Shown here one piece after another: positions 1 through 5,987 of a stretch of DNA of 6,337 nt (position 1 is its first letter; the number at the start of each line of letters is the position of its first letter). The notes beneath the pieces are model-generated. The model was not told the origin of the DNA. It saw only the letters and a program-made list of their open reading frames with translations, and made no database searches. The stretch spans positions 1 through 6,337 of the forward strand of contig JAABQU010000029.1 in assembly GCA_011391285.1 (NCBI GenBank). The letters are read 5' to 3'. The DNA comes from Thiobacillus sp. (GTDB taxonomy: Bacteria > Pseudomonadota > Gammaproteobacteria > Burkholderiales > Thiobacillaceae). The position numbers were made by a program, and so were the translations under genes.

Positions 1-30
1 CTGTGCGAAGGGTACCCTGATTTGATGGGC

Positions 31-48
31 TATTCGCTTAAGCGAATA
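31..48. promoter_or_regulatory. Perfect 18-bp palindrome, candidate protein-binding site
   Basis: TATTCGCTTAAGCGAATA is identical to its reverse complement over all 18 bases, with no spacer. It lies in the non-coding stretch beyond the isc operon. It is AT-richer than its surroundings and has no loop, so it looks more like a dimer-binding operator than an RNA terminator. On the plus strand TTGATG (22-27) and AATAAC (45-50) stand 17 bp apart and could be weak -35 and -10 elements with the palindrome across them. That promoter reading is speculative. I cannot name the regulator. Confidence 0.4.
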
Positions 49-161
49 ACTGGAGATCCATCACGATTTTGAGCTTTTTCTGGTGAGGTTCGTCAGGGCC
101 GGCCTGTGACGGCGACGCATCACCCCTGAAGTCTGCTGGCAGAAGATACGGACAGGTGTCG

Positions 162-182
162 AGCCGACCAGAGCGGTCAGCT
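162..182 (-). other. GC-rich hairpin downstream of iscX (possible 3'-end structure)
   Basis: In the minus-strand transcript, AGCTGACC and GGTCGGCT pair over 8 positions (one T-G wobble) around a 5-nt GCTCT loop, beginning 36 nt after the iscX stop. No run of U follows, so it does not meet the pattern of an intrinsic terminator. It could protect the 3' end or sit near a Rho-dependent stop. It could also be chance in GC-rich DNA. Confidence 0.3.
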
Positions 183-218
183 GGACTGTTTGAAATTCAG
201 TACGATGTGGCGGCTGAA

Positions 219-413
219 TTAACTGACTTCGTCGATCCACGCCATCTGGATCGCTTCGAGGATTTTCTCGCCGGAATGCTCGGGGTTGTCATCGAAGTCG
301 GGCAGTTCCATCACCCAGCGATGCAGGTCGGTGAAGCGGATGGTGCGCGGGTCGATTTCCGGGTGCGCTTCGGAGAGTTCGATGGCGATGTCGAGGGAAT
401 CCGTCCACTTCAT
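219..413 (-). CDS. iscX: Fe-S assembly protein IscX (YfhJ/CyaY-site competitor)
   Basis: IscX is a small acidic protein that binds iron and IscS, and modulates desulfurase activity at the site also used by CyaY (frataxin). The 64-residue product matches E. coli IscX (66 residues) along its whole length: KWTDSLDIAIELSEAHPEIDP, RFTDLHRWV, LPDFDDNP, and the closing EKILEAIQMAWIDE. The acidic cluster around DFDD and the final DE are the surface linked to iron and IscS binding in the family. The start ATG lies one base after the fdx stop. A good ribosome binding site, AAGGAAGGG (421-429), sits 7 nt upstream inside the end of fdx. It is the last recognisable gene of the operon, which is also its usual place. 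Confidence 0.96.
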   Translation of the reverse strand: MKWTDSLDIAIELSEAHPEIDPRTIRFTDLHRWVMELPDFDDNPEHSGEKILEAIQMAWIDEVS

Positions 414-414
414 T

Positions 415-753
415 TCAATGCCCTTCCTTGACCATGTTGATGGTGTACTTGGGGATTTCGATCACCAGGTCGGCGCCGTTGACGCGAGCCTGGCACGACA
501 GCCGCGACTGCGGTTCCAGCCCCCAGGCCTTGTCGAGCAGATCATCCTCTTCTTCGGTGGACGCTTCCATCGAGTTGAAGCCTTCGCGCACGATGACGTG
601 GCAGGTGGTGCAGGCGCAGGACTTTTCGCAGGCATGCTCGATTTCGACGCCGTTGGCGAGCAGGGTGTCGCAGATGGTGTCGCCGGGCTTGGCTTCGATG
701 ACGGCGCCTTCGGGGCAGAGTTCGACGTGGGGCAGTACGATGAGTTGGGGCAT
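415..753 (-). CDS. fdx: ISC-type [2Fe-2S] ferredoxin Fdx
   Basis: Fdx is an adrenodoxin-type [2Fe-2S] ferredoxin that supplies electrons for cluster assembly on IscU. The product has 112 residues; E. coli Fdx has 111. The four cluster ligands are at the E. coli numbers: C42, C48 and C51 (HACEKSCACTTCHV) and C87 (SRLSCQARV). The non-ligand C46, also conserved in ISC ferredoxins, is present. The acidic stretch ASTEEEDDLLD (64-74) lies in the partner-binding region of vertebrate-type ferredoxins. The start MPQLIVLPH fits the family. An open frame extends further upstream into the DUF3050-like gene but encodes only Arg-rich shadow sequence. The gap from the upstream gene is 17 nt with a weak ribosome binding site. 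iscX starts one base after the stop. Confidence 0.97.
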   Translation of the reverse strand: MPQLIVLPHVELCPEGAVIEAKPGDTICDTLLANGVEIEHACEKSCACTTCHVIVREGFNSMEASTEEEDDLLDKAWGLEPQSRLSCQARVNGADLVIEIPKYTINMVKEGH

Positions 754-770
754 GGTTTGAATGGTATCAG

Positions 771-1544
771 TCAGGCAGCTTGGGCGTGTTGGCTGGGCAG
801 CGCGTTCAGCACACCGTCCCAGAATTGGAGTCGGGCGTTGACTGCGGCTTCGGCCGCGGCCTCGGCTTCGCGCCATTTCTCGGCGTCTTCACCGCACAGG
901 GCGGCGAGCAGGCGCAGCGACAGCGGCGCGTGAAAATCCTCGTCGAGGTGGACGTGGCGGTTGAGGTAGTAGTAAAAGCTGGGCGCCTGCGCTTCGGTCA
1001 CGGCCATGCGCGACAGGAAGGCACGGAACATGGACGGGATGACGTGCTCGCGCCCCAGCGCCAGTGCGGCGGCGACGGTATGCGGCTTGCCGCTGGCGAG
1101 AAATTGAAAGGTGGTGCGGGTGAACACGGCGGACGGCGCGGGCGCCATGCCTGACGCGAGCGCGGCATCGATGCCCTGCTCCGCCACTTTCTGCACGAAG
1201 CGCGCCGGGGTGTCGGTATCGGCGCCGATTTCGCGCATGGCGGCGAGATACAGCATGAAGTGGCTGGTATGCCCTTCATGCCCCGGCAGCGCGATGTCGG
1301 TTTCCTCTTCCAGGACCAGTTCGTTGATGAAGCGCTGCACCGAGGCATTGCCCTGCGGCGTCCAGGGCCAGCGCGCGGGCGCGACTTCGTGCTGCAGGTA
1401 TTTGATCAGCGACATGAAGTCCCACACCGAATAGACGTGGTGCTGCATGAACACGCGCAGGTCGTCCAGCGTCTGCACGGCGGCGTAGATCGGGTGCGCT
1501 TCCAGCTTCGCCCGCAGGGATTCGATGAATGCGTCATTCAACAT
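771..1544 (-). CDS. DUF3050-like protein with heme-oxygenase-like fold, possible metal-dependent oxidase
   Basis: This 257-residue soluble protein has no signal peptide or membrane segment and is not a canonical Isc component. The pattern resembles the uncharacterised DUF3050 family: HPIYAAVQTLDDLRVFMQHHVYSVWDFMSLIKYLQ (17-51, in pieces), then RFINELVLEEETD (71-83), SHFMLYLAAM (94-103), GREHVIPSMFRAF (164-176) and YYYLNRHVHLDEDFHAPL (191-208). This succession is what I know from the heme-oxygenase-like superfamily (TenA, PqqC, diiron oxidases such as UndA and CADD). There, Glu/His ligands sit in a middle helix, a Glu in the next, and a His, an acid and a His in the last. Candidate metal ligands are E79-E81, H95, E166, H197 or H199, D201 or E202, and H205. 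The start MLNDAFIESL lies 7 nt after the hscA stop, and no Shine-Dalgarno is visible, suggesting coupled translation. An extension further upstream would run into hscA in another frame. Its place inside the operon suggests a role in iron or Fe-S metabolism; the reaction is unknown. Confidence 0.88.
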   Translation of the reverse strand: MLNDAFIESLRAKLEAHPIYAAVQTLDDLRVFMQHHVYSVWDFMSLIKYLQHEVAPARWPWTPQGNASVQRFINELVLEEETDIALPGHEGHTSHFMLYLAAMREIGADTDTPARFVQKVAEQGIDAALASGMAPAPSAVFTRTTFQFLASGKPHTVAAALALGREHVIPSMFRAFLSRMAVTEAQAPSFYYYLNRHVHLDEDFHAPLSLRLLAALCGEDAEKWREAEAAAEAAVNARLQFWDGVLNALPSQHAQAA

Positions 1545-1546
1545 GA

Positions 1547-1560
1547 TTCGGTCAACCGAA
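1547..1560 (-). promoter_or_regulatory. Short dyad over the hscA stop codon
   Basis: The minus strand reads TTCGGT-TG-ACCGAA, an exact 6-bp inverted repeat with a 2-nt centre. It includes the hscA TGA and ends 2 nt before the ATG of the next gene. As RNA it could form a 5-bp stem with a UUGA loop in the place where a ribosome binding site would be. No Shine-Dalgarno is visible, so translation of the next gene probably depends on ribosomes finishing hscA. It may be a chance symmetry. Confidence 0.3.
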
Positions 1561-3414
1561 GGTTTCCAGTTTCTGTCCGGCCATCGCGCGGCGCACGTTC
1601 TGGTCCATGCGGCGCTGGGCGAACTCGGTGGTCGCGGCATTGAGCGCCTCGATGCCGCGCTTGATGGCCTGATGATCGGTGCCCGCCATCAACTTTTCAA
1701 GGGCGGCGATGCTGGCTTCGATCGCTGCCGTTTCGTCTTCGCTCAGCAACGCTGCGTCTTCCGCCATCGCCGCGCGGGTGGCGGCGATCAGGCCCTGCGC
1801 GTCGACGATCTGCTCGTTCAGCGCACGGGCATACATGTCGTCCTTGGCGTGGGTGAAGGCGTCCTTCAGCATGCGGGTGATGTCGTCGTCGGCGAGACCG
1901 TATGACGGCTTGACCTGCACGCTGGCTTCCACCCCGCTGCTCTGCTCGCGCGCCGCCACCGACAACAAACCGTCGGCATCGACCTGGAAGGTGACACGAA
2001 TGCGCGCTGCGCCCGCCACCATGGGAGGAATGCCGCGCAGTTCGAAGCGCGCCAGCGAGCGGCAGTCGGATGCCAGTTCGCGCTCGCCCTGCAGCACGTG
2101 CACGCTCATCGCGGTCTGGCCATCCTTGAAGGTGGTGAATTCCTGCGCACGCGCGGTGGGAATGGTGGTGTTGCGCGGGATGACTTTTTCCGTGAGCCCG
2201 CCCATGGTTTCGAGGCCGAGCGACAGCGGGATCACGTCGAGCAGCAGCCAGTCGTCGCCGACGCGGTTGCCTGCCAGCACGTCGGCCTGCATGGCGGCAC
2301 CGAGCGCGACGACCTTGTCGGGATCGAGATTGGTCAGCGGCGTCTGCTTGAAGAAATCGGCCACCGCCTGGCGGATGCACGGCATGCGGGTGGAGCCGCC
2401 GACCATCACCACGCCCTTTACTTCGTCCACCGACAGACCCGCGTCGCGCAGCGCCTTGCGGGTGGGGGCCAGCGTCTTGCTGACGAGGCTCGCCGTCATG
2501 GCGTTGAATTCGCCCTGGGTCAGCGTCGCATCCATCATTTCCCCGGTCGACAGCACGGCGGTGACACGCACCTCGGTGTGTTCGGTCAGGGCTTCCTTGG
2601 CATGGCGCGCCTTGGTGAGCAGCAAGCGCATGTCGCCCGCCGACAGCGGCTGGAAGCGCCCCTGTTCGACAATCCAGCAGAACACGCGCTGGTCGAAGTC
2701 GTCTCCGCCGAGCGCCGAATCGCCGTTGGTGGCCAGCACCTCGAACACGCCCTTGGACAGTTTCAGAATCGAGATATCGAAGGTGCCGCCGCCGAGGTCG
2801 TAGACGGCGTAGACGCCTTCTGACGCGTTATCGAGGCCGTAGGCAATGGCTGCGGCAGTCGGCTCGTTCAACAGGCGCAGCACGTTGATGCCGGCCAGTT
2901 GCGCGGCGTCCTTGGTGGCCTGGCGCTGGGCATCGTCGAAGTAGGCCGGTACCGTGATCACCGCGCCGACGAGTTCGCCGCCCATCGCGGTTTCGGCACG
3001 CTGGCGCAGCACTTTCAGGATTTCGGCCGAGACCTCGACCGGGCTTTTCACGCCGGCAGCGGTTTTCAGCTGCACCATGCCGGGCGCATCGACGAAGCGG
3101 TACGGCAGGCTGGCGATATCGTCGATGTCGGCAAGGCCGCGGCCCATGAAGCGTTTCACCGAAGCGATGGCATTGTGGGGATCGCTGTTTTGCGCGGCTT
3201 GCGCGGCGTAGCCCACATCGATGTCGCCACTCGAGCAGTAGCGCACCACCGACGGCAGCAGCGAATGCCCGGATTCGTCGTCCAGCACCATAGCGAGGCC
3301 GGAACGCACTGTGGCCACCAGCGAATTGGTCGTGCCCAGATCGATCCCCACCGCCAGCCTGTGCTGGTGAGGGGCGGTGGACATGCCAGGTTCGGCAATT
3401 TGCAACAGGGCCAT
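1552..3414 (-). CDS. hscA: Fe-S assembly Hsp70 chaperone HscA
   Basis: HscA is the specialised cytosolic Hsp70 that binds the LPPVK motif of IscU and, with HscB and ATP, promotes transfer of the cluster to acceptors. The product has 620 residues; E. coli HscA has 616. The start [17 protein letters not shown] closely resembles the E. coli N-terminus and fixes the start. The nucleotide-binding domain (about 20-385) shows GIDLGTTNS (23-31), [17 protein letters not shown] (155-171), [13 protein letters not shown] (181-193), DLGGGTFD (206-213) and [10 protein letters not shown] (336-345). The interdomain linker is [13 protein letters not shown] (390-402), followed by the substrate-binding beta domain and a helical lid to the C-terminus. 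It lacks the EEVD-like tail of general DnaK proteins. It starts immediately after the hscB stop with no intervening base. DnaK is the alternative, excluded by the N-terminus and the neighbours. Confidence 0.98.
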   Translation of the reverse strand: MALLQIAEPGMSTAPHQHRLAVGIDLGTTNSLVATVRSGLAMVLDDESGHSLLPSVVRYCSSGDIDVGYAAQAAQNSDPHNAIASVKRFMGRGLADIDDIASLPYRFVDAPGMVQLKTAAGVKSPVEVSAEILKVLRQRAETAMGGELVGAVITVPAYFDDAQRQATKDAAQLAGINVLRLLNEPTAAAIAYGLDNASEGVYAVYDLGGGTFDISILKLSKGVFEVLATNGDSALGGDDFDQRVFCWIVEQGRFQPLSAGDMRLLLTKARHAKEALTEHTEVRVTAVLSTGEMMDATLTQGEFNAMTASLVSKTLAPTRKALRDAGLSVDEVKGVVMVGGSTRMPCIRQAVADFFKQTPLTNLDPDKVVALGAAMQADVLAGNRVGDDWLLLDVIPLSLGLETMGGLTEKVIPRNTTIPTARAQEFTTFKDGQTAMSVHVLQGERELASDCRSLARFELRGIPPMVAGAARIRVTFQVDADGLLSVAAREQSSGVEASVQVKPSYGLADDDITRMLKDAFTHAKDDMYARALNEQIVDAQGLIAATRAAMAEDAALLSEDETAAIEASIAALEKLMAGTDHQAIKRGIEALNAATTEFAQRRMDQNVRRAMAGQKLETFG

Positions 3415-3942
3415 TTAACTTTCCAGTTCTTCGTAGACGTCGCCGATTTCGGCGATGAGTTTGTCCATGAATCGCAGCTGGCGCACGGCTTCGGAGGCTG
3501 CCGCAAAGTCGTGCGCCGTGTCGATCAGTTCGGCCAACTGGGCCTCGATGCGGCGGTGCGCGGCGCGCAGGTCGCCGGTCAGGGCATCCAGCGCGTCCAT
3601 GCTGTTGCCGGCACGCGCGTCTTCGATGGCCTCGCGCCATTCCATCTGCTGCATCAGGAAGGCGGGCGCCATTTTTGTGTTGCTGGGATCGAGCGCATCG
3701 ACGCCCTGCAGCTTCAGCAGGTAGACGCCGCGGCTCACCGGATGTTTGAGGGTCTGGTAGGCCTCGTTCACCTGCGTGGCCCACTGCATCGCCACCCGCT
3801 GCTCGGCGTCCGGCTGTGCTGCAAAGCGGTCAGGATGCACCGTGTTCTGCAGTTCGCGGTAGGCGGAGTCGAGTTGGTCGCGATCCAGCGCATACGATTG
3901 CGGCAGGCCGAACAGCTCGAAGTGGGTTTGGGCGAAATTCAT
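3415..3942 (-). CDS. hscB: Fe-S assembly co-chaperone HscB (J-type, Hsc20)
   Basis: HscB is the J-protein that brings IscU to HscA and stimulates HscA ATPase activity for cluster release. From the start chosen here it has 175 residues; E. coli HscB has 171. The N-terminal J-domain begins HFELFGLP and carries the HPD signature at 36-38 (TVHPDRF). A linker follows, then the C-terminal three-helix IscU-binding domain with FLMQQMEWRE (95-104) and RQLRFMDKL (154-162), which match known IscU-contact segments of E. coli HscB. The start MNFAQTHFELFGLP was chosen because the family begins just before the FGLP segment. An in-frame ATG at 3984 with a much better ribosome binding site would add 14 residues without recognisable features, so the start is uncertain. 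The stop codon directly abuts the hscA ATG, implying translational coupling with its partner. Confidence 0.95.
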   Translation of the reverse strand: MNFAQTHFELFGLPQSYALDRDQLDSAYRELQNTVHPDRFAAQPDAEQRVAMQWATQVNEAYQTLKHPVSRGVYLLKLQGVDALDPSNTKMAPAFLMQQMEWREAIEDARAGNSMDALDALTGDLRAAHRRIEAQLAELIDTAHDFAAASEAVRQLRFMDKLIAEIGDVYEELES

Positions 3943-3986
3943 GACGGGTGAGGCATTAGCGGCAAGGGTCAAGGCACAGGGCATGA

Positions 3987-3995
3987 CCTCTCCCC
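3987..3995 (-). promoter_or_regulatory. Strong Shine-Dalgarno-like site upstream of an alternative hscB start
   Basis: The minus strand reads GGGGAGAGG, then TC, then an ATG at 3984 that is in frame with hscB. The core GGAG sits 5 nt from that ATG, ideal spacing. The family-consistent start at 3942 has no recognisable Shine-Dalgarno; its upstream bases are CCTCACCCGTC. Either hscB is translated with a 14-residue N-terminal extension (MPCALTLAANASPV), or ribosomes load here and the shorter start is used differently. The purine run also belongs to the tandem heptamer block, so the match could be coincidental. Confidence 0.5.
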
Positions 3996-4008
3996 TTACC
4001 CCTCACCC
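3988..4008 (-). repeat. Three imperfect tandem 7-bp repeats in the iscA-hscB gap
   Basis: On the minus strand the sequence is GGGTGAG, GGGTAAG, GGGAGAG in direct succession (4008 down to 3988): three G-rich heptamers differing at one or two positions. The block fills part of the only sizeable intergenic gap in the operon (3943-4020). Its first copy, extended by one G (GGGTGAGG, 4001-4008), is an exact inverted match to the sequence at 3946-3953 just before the likely hscB start. From memory, pyrimidine-rich blocks of the CCCTCACCC/CCTCTCCC kind occur as dispersed intergenic repeats in several bacteria, so this may be a remnant of such an element. That origin is inference. Confidence 0.5.
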
Positions 4009-4020
4009 TTTGTCGACATA

Positions 4021-4344
4021 TCAGACGTTGAACGACTCGCCGCACCCGCACTCGTTCTTCACGTTCGGGTTGTTGAACTTGAAGCCTTCGTTGAGGCCTT
4101 CGCGGGCGTAGTCGAGCTCGGTGCCGTCGATGTAGGTCAGGCTTTTCGGGTCGACGAAGACGGTCACGCCGTGGCTGGTAAAGACCTCGTCACCTTCGGG
4201 CACCTCATCGGCAAACTCCAGCTTGTAGGCCATGCCGGAGCAGCCGGTGGTGCGCACGCCGAGACGGATGCCGACGCCCTTGCCGCGTTTGGCAAGGTAG
4301 TTGGTCACGTGTTGCGCTGCGCGCTCGGAGAGGGTCACCGCCAT
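4021..4344 (-). CDS. iscA: A-type iron-sulfur carrier protein IscA
   Basis: IscA is an A-type carrier that binds iron or an Fe-S cluster and helps deliver clusters, mainly [4Fe-4S], to target enzymes. The product has 107 residues, the same as E. coli IscA, and the HesB/IscA fold covers the whole chain. The three conserved cysteines are at the E. coli positions: C35 in [10 protein letters not shown], and C99 and C101 in ECGCGESF. The start [13 protein letters not shown] lies 3 nt after the iscU stop. A GGAG Shine-Dalgarno (4351-4354, inside the end of iscU) sits 6 nt upstream, so translation is well supported and probably coupled. IscA, ErpA and SufA share this motif pattern; the position between iscU and hscB makes IscA the right call. 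Confidence 0.97.
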   Translation of the reverse strand: MAVTLSERAAQHVTNYLAKRGKGVGIRLGVRTTGCSGMAYKLEFADEVPEGDEVFTSHGVTVFVDPKSLTYIDGTELDYAREGLNEGFKFNNPNVKNECGCGESFNV

Positions 4345-4347
4345 GGC

Positions 4348-4734
4348 TTACTCCAGACCTTTTTTCTGCTTGTAGTCGGCGACCGCAGCCTTGATCGCAT
4401 CTTCGGCGAGGATCGAGCAGTGGATCTTCACCGGCGGCAGCGCCAATTCTTCGGCAATCGCCGTGTTCTTGATTTCCATGGCCTGGTCCAGGGTCTTGCC
4501 CTTGACCCACTCGGTCACCAGCGAGCTCGATGCGATCGCCGAGCCGCAGCCGTAGGTCTTGAACTTGGCATCCTCGATGCGGCCATCGGCACCGACCTTG
4601 ATCTGCAGCTTCATCACGTCGCCGCAGGCGGGCGCGCCGACCATGCCGGTGCCGACGCCCTCGTCGTCCTTGGTAAAGGAACCGACGTTGCGGGGGTTTT
4701 CGTAATGGTCGAGTACTTTTTCGCTGTAAGACAT
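4348..4734 (-). CDS. iscU: Iron-sulfur cluster assembly scaffold IscU
   Basis: IscU is the scaffold on which [2Fe-2S] and [4Fe-4S] clusters are assembled from IscS sulfur and iron before transfer to apo-proteins. The product has 128 residues, the same length as E. coli IscU. Every key residue is at the same number: C37 and D39 in GAPACGDVM, C63 in TYGCGSAIASSS, H105 and C106 in KIHCSILAEDA. The LPPVK motif at 99-103 is the peptide recognised by the HscA substrate-binding domain, and hscA lies downstream in this operon. The start MSYSEKVLDHYENPRNVG is the family start and has a strong ribosome binding site. The gene begins 22 nt after iscS and ends 3 nt before iscA. Nothing is missing or odd. 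Confidence 0.98.
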   Translation of the reverse strand: MSYSEKVLDHYENPRNVGSFTKDDEGVGTGMVGAPACGDVMKLQIKVGADGRIEDAKFKTYGCGSAIASSSLVTEWVKGKTLDQAMEIKNTAIAEELALPPVKIHCSILAEDAIKAAVADYKQKKGLE

Positions 4735-4740
4735 GGTGGT

Positions 4741-4748
4741 TCTCCTTT
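4741..4748 (-). promoter_or_regulatory. Shine-Dalgarno site of iscU
   Basis: The minus strand reads AAAGGAGA here, followed by 6 nt and the iscU ATG at 4734. It is the clearest ribosome binding site in the operon and fixes the iscU start. It lies in the short iscS-iscU gap and suggests that the scaffold is translated efficiently and independently of iscS. Confidence 0.75.
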
Positions 4749-4756
4749 ACGTCAAC

Positions 4757-5965
4757 TTAGTGTGCAGCCCACTGCACGGTATTCAGGTCGATGCCTTCCT
4801 TGAACATTTCCCACAGCGGGGAAAGTTCGCGCAGCTTGCCGATCTTCTCGTGCAGAAGCTTGATGGCGTAATCGACTTCTTCCTCGGTGGTGAAGCGACC
4901 GATGGAGAAGCGGATCGAGCTGTGCGCCAGTTCGTCGCTGCGGCCCAGGGCGCGCAGCACGTAGGACGGCTCCAGACTGGCCGAGGTGCAGGCGGAACCC
5001 GACGACACCGCCAGATCCTTGATTGCCATGATCAGCGATTCGCCTTCGACGAAGTTGAAGCTGACGTTGAGGTTGTGCGGCACGCGCTGATCCATGTCGC
5101 CGTTCAGGTGCACTTCCTCGATGTCCTTTAGGCCGGCATAAAGACGGTCGCGCAGCATGCGGATGCGCTCGTTCTCGGTCGCCATCTCTTCCTTGGCGAT
5201 GCGGAAGGCTTCGCCCATGCCGACGATCTGGTGCGGTGCCAGCGTGCCCGAACGCATGCCGCGCTCGTGGCCGCCGCCGTGCATCTGCGCTTCCAGGCGA
5301 ATGCGCGGCTTGCGGCGCACGTACAGGGCGCCGATGCCCTTGGGGCCGTAGGTCTTGTGGGCCGAGAACGACATCAGATCAACGGGAAGCGTCTTCAGAT
5401 CGATCGGCATCTTGCCGGTGGCCTGCGCCGCGTCGACGTGGAAGATCACGCCCTTCTCGCGGCAGATCTTGCCGATGGCGTCGATGTCCTGGATCACGCC
5501 GATTTCGTTGTTGACCGCCATCACCGAGGCCAGCACGGTGTCGGGGCGGATCGCGTCACGGAAGGCGTCGAGGTCGATGAGACCGTTTTCCTTGACGCTC
5601 AGATAGGTGGCCTCGAAGCCCTGGCGCTCCATTTCACGCACGGTGTCGAGCACCGCCTTGTGTTCGGTGCGCACGGTGATGATGTGCTTGCCCTTGGTGC
5701 CCGAGTAGAAGTGCCCTGCGCCCTTGATGGCGAGGTTGTTCGATTCGGTGGCGCCGGAAGTGAACACGATTTCCTTGGGATCGGCACCGACCAGCGCAGC
5801 GATATTGCCGCGTGCCTCTTCCACCGCGGCTTCGGCTTCCCATCCGTACGGATGCGAGCGCGAAGCGGGGTTGCCGAAGTGCTCGGTCAGATAGGGGATC
5901 ATCTTGGCAGCCACGCGGGGATCGACCGGGGTGGTGGCGGAGTAATCGAAATACAGAGTTTTCAT
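4757..5965 (-). CDS. iscS: Cysteine desulfurase IscS
   Basis: IscS is a cytosolic, PLP-dependent class V aminotransferase-fold enzyme. It converts L-cysteine to L-alanine and passes the sulfur as a persulfide to IscU and other acceptors such as tRNA-thiolation enzymes. The 402-residue product is near the family's usual length of about 404. Visible features are the N-terminal [11 protein letters not shown]; the TSGATESNN motif (69-77) at the PLP phosphate; H102, which stacks on PLP; D178 and Q181 in HVDAAQ; the Schiff-base lysine K204 in [12 protein letters not shown]; and the mobile-loop catalytic cysteine C326 in [10 protein letters not shown]. These correspond to E. coli H104, D180, Q183, K206 and C328, shifted by two. 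The C-terminal segment that contacts IscU is present ([13 protein letters not shown]). The start MKTLYFDYS fits the family. Its Shine-Dalgarno is weak (AGGG upstream), so translation may be partly coupled to iscR 22 nt upstream. Confidence 0.98.
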   Translation of the reverse strand: MKTLYFDYSATTPVDPRVAAKMIPYLTEHFGNPASRSHPYGWEAEAAVEEARGNIAALVGADPKEIVFTSGATESNNLAIKGAGHFYSGTKGKHIITVRTEHKAVLDTVREMERQGFEATYLSVKENGLIDLDAFRDAIRPDTVLASVMAVNNEIGVIQDIDAIGKICREKGVIFHVDAAQATGKMPIDLKTLPVDLMSFSAHKTYGPKGIGALYVRRKPRIRLEAQMHGGGHERGMRSGTLAPHQIVGMGEAFRIAKEEMATENERIRMLRDRLYAGLKDIEEVHLNGDMDQRVPHNLNVSFNFVEGESLIMAIKDLAVSSGSACTSASLEPSYVLRALGRSDELAHSSIRFSIGRFTTEEEVDYAIKLLHEKIGKLRELSPLWEMFKEGIDLNTVQWAAH

Positions 5966-5987
5966 CGTTTTGCCCTAATTCAATCGT

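Larger units (their letters stand above)
1..218. other. Intergenic stretch with no supportable gene
   Basis: Neither strand shows a convincing coding region here. Plus-strand frame 1 is open from the window edge to a TGA at 70-72 (23 codons, ending ITGDPSRF). It could be the tail of a convergent gene, but a run this short is expected by chance. The stretch contains the 18-bp palindrome and the hairpin listed separately. I see no intrinsic terminator with a U-tract for the isc operon, so transcription may end by another mechanism or continue beyond the window. Confidence 0.5.
3946..4008 (-). promoter_or_regulatory. Candidate mRNA stem-loop between iscA and hscB
   Basis: An exact 8-bp inverted repeat (minus strand GGGTGAGG at 4008-4001 and CCTCACCC at 3953-3946) encloses a 47-nt loop. 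The second arm ends 3 nt before the hscB ATG at 3942. The loop contains a purine-rich ribosome-binding-like segment and an upstream in-frame ATG at 3984. A shorter internal pairing, GGTCA at 3967-3971 with TGACC at 3984-3988, competes with or adds to it. If the outer stem forms in the transcript it would affect access to the hscB start. No U-tract follows, so it is not a terminator. Folding is inferred by eye only. Confidence 0.35.

Noticed and set aside
1..72. Plus-strand frame open from the window edge, possible end of a convergent gene
   Set aside because: Only 23 open codons with no recognisable sequence; a run that long is common by chance.
92..110. GTCA...TGAC flanking GGCCGGCC as a terminator
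   Set aside because: The arms pair only over short stretches with offset symmetry, and no U-run follows on either strand.
156..431. Plus-strand open frame (91 codons) opposite iscX
   Set aside because: It is antisense to a clearly conserved iscX and shows no motif or ribosome binding site.
754..876. Upstream in-frame extension of fdx (41 residues)
   Set aside because: It overlaps the end of the DUF3050-like gene and is Arg-rich; the ferredoxin starts at MPQLIVLPH (753), giving the usual length and cysteine numbering.
1545..1640. Upstream in-frame extension of the DUF3050-like gene
   Set aside because: The extra 32 residues are Pro/Arg-rich shadow of the hscA C-terminus. Similarity to the family begins at MLNDAFIESL (1544).
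1679..2803. Long plus-strand open frame (374 codons) opposite hscA
   Set aside because: It is Ser/Arg/Ala-rich with no recognisable motif and runs antisense to a fully conserved hscA. This is the usual shadow of a high-GC gene.
2828..3784. Minus-strand open frame (318 codons) overlapping hscB and hscA in another frame
   Set aside because: It is extremely Arg-rich and crosses the junction of two certain genes in a different frame. It is not a fusion or frameshifted copy.
2899..3951. Long plus-strand open frame (350 codons) opposite hscA and hscB
   Set aside because: It is rich in His, Gly, Val and Arg, spans two real genes and has no family resemblance; antisense shadow.
5966..5987. RyhB-type regulatory region between iscR and iscS, as in E. 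coli
   Set aside because: The gap is only 22 nt and shows no structure or extended pairing region.
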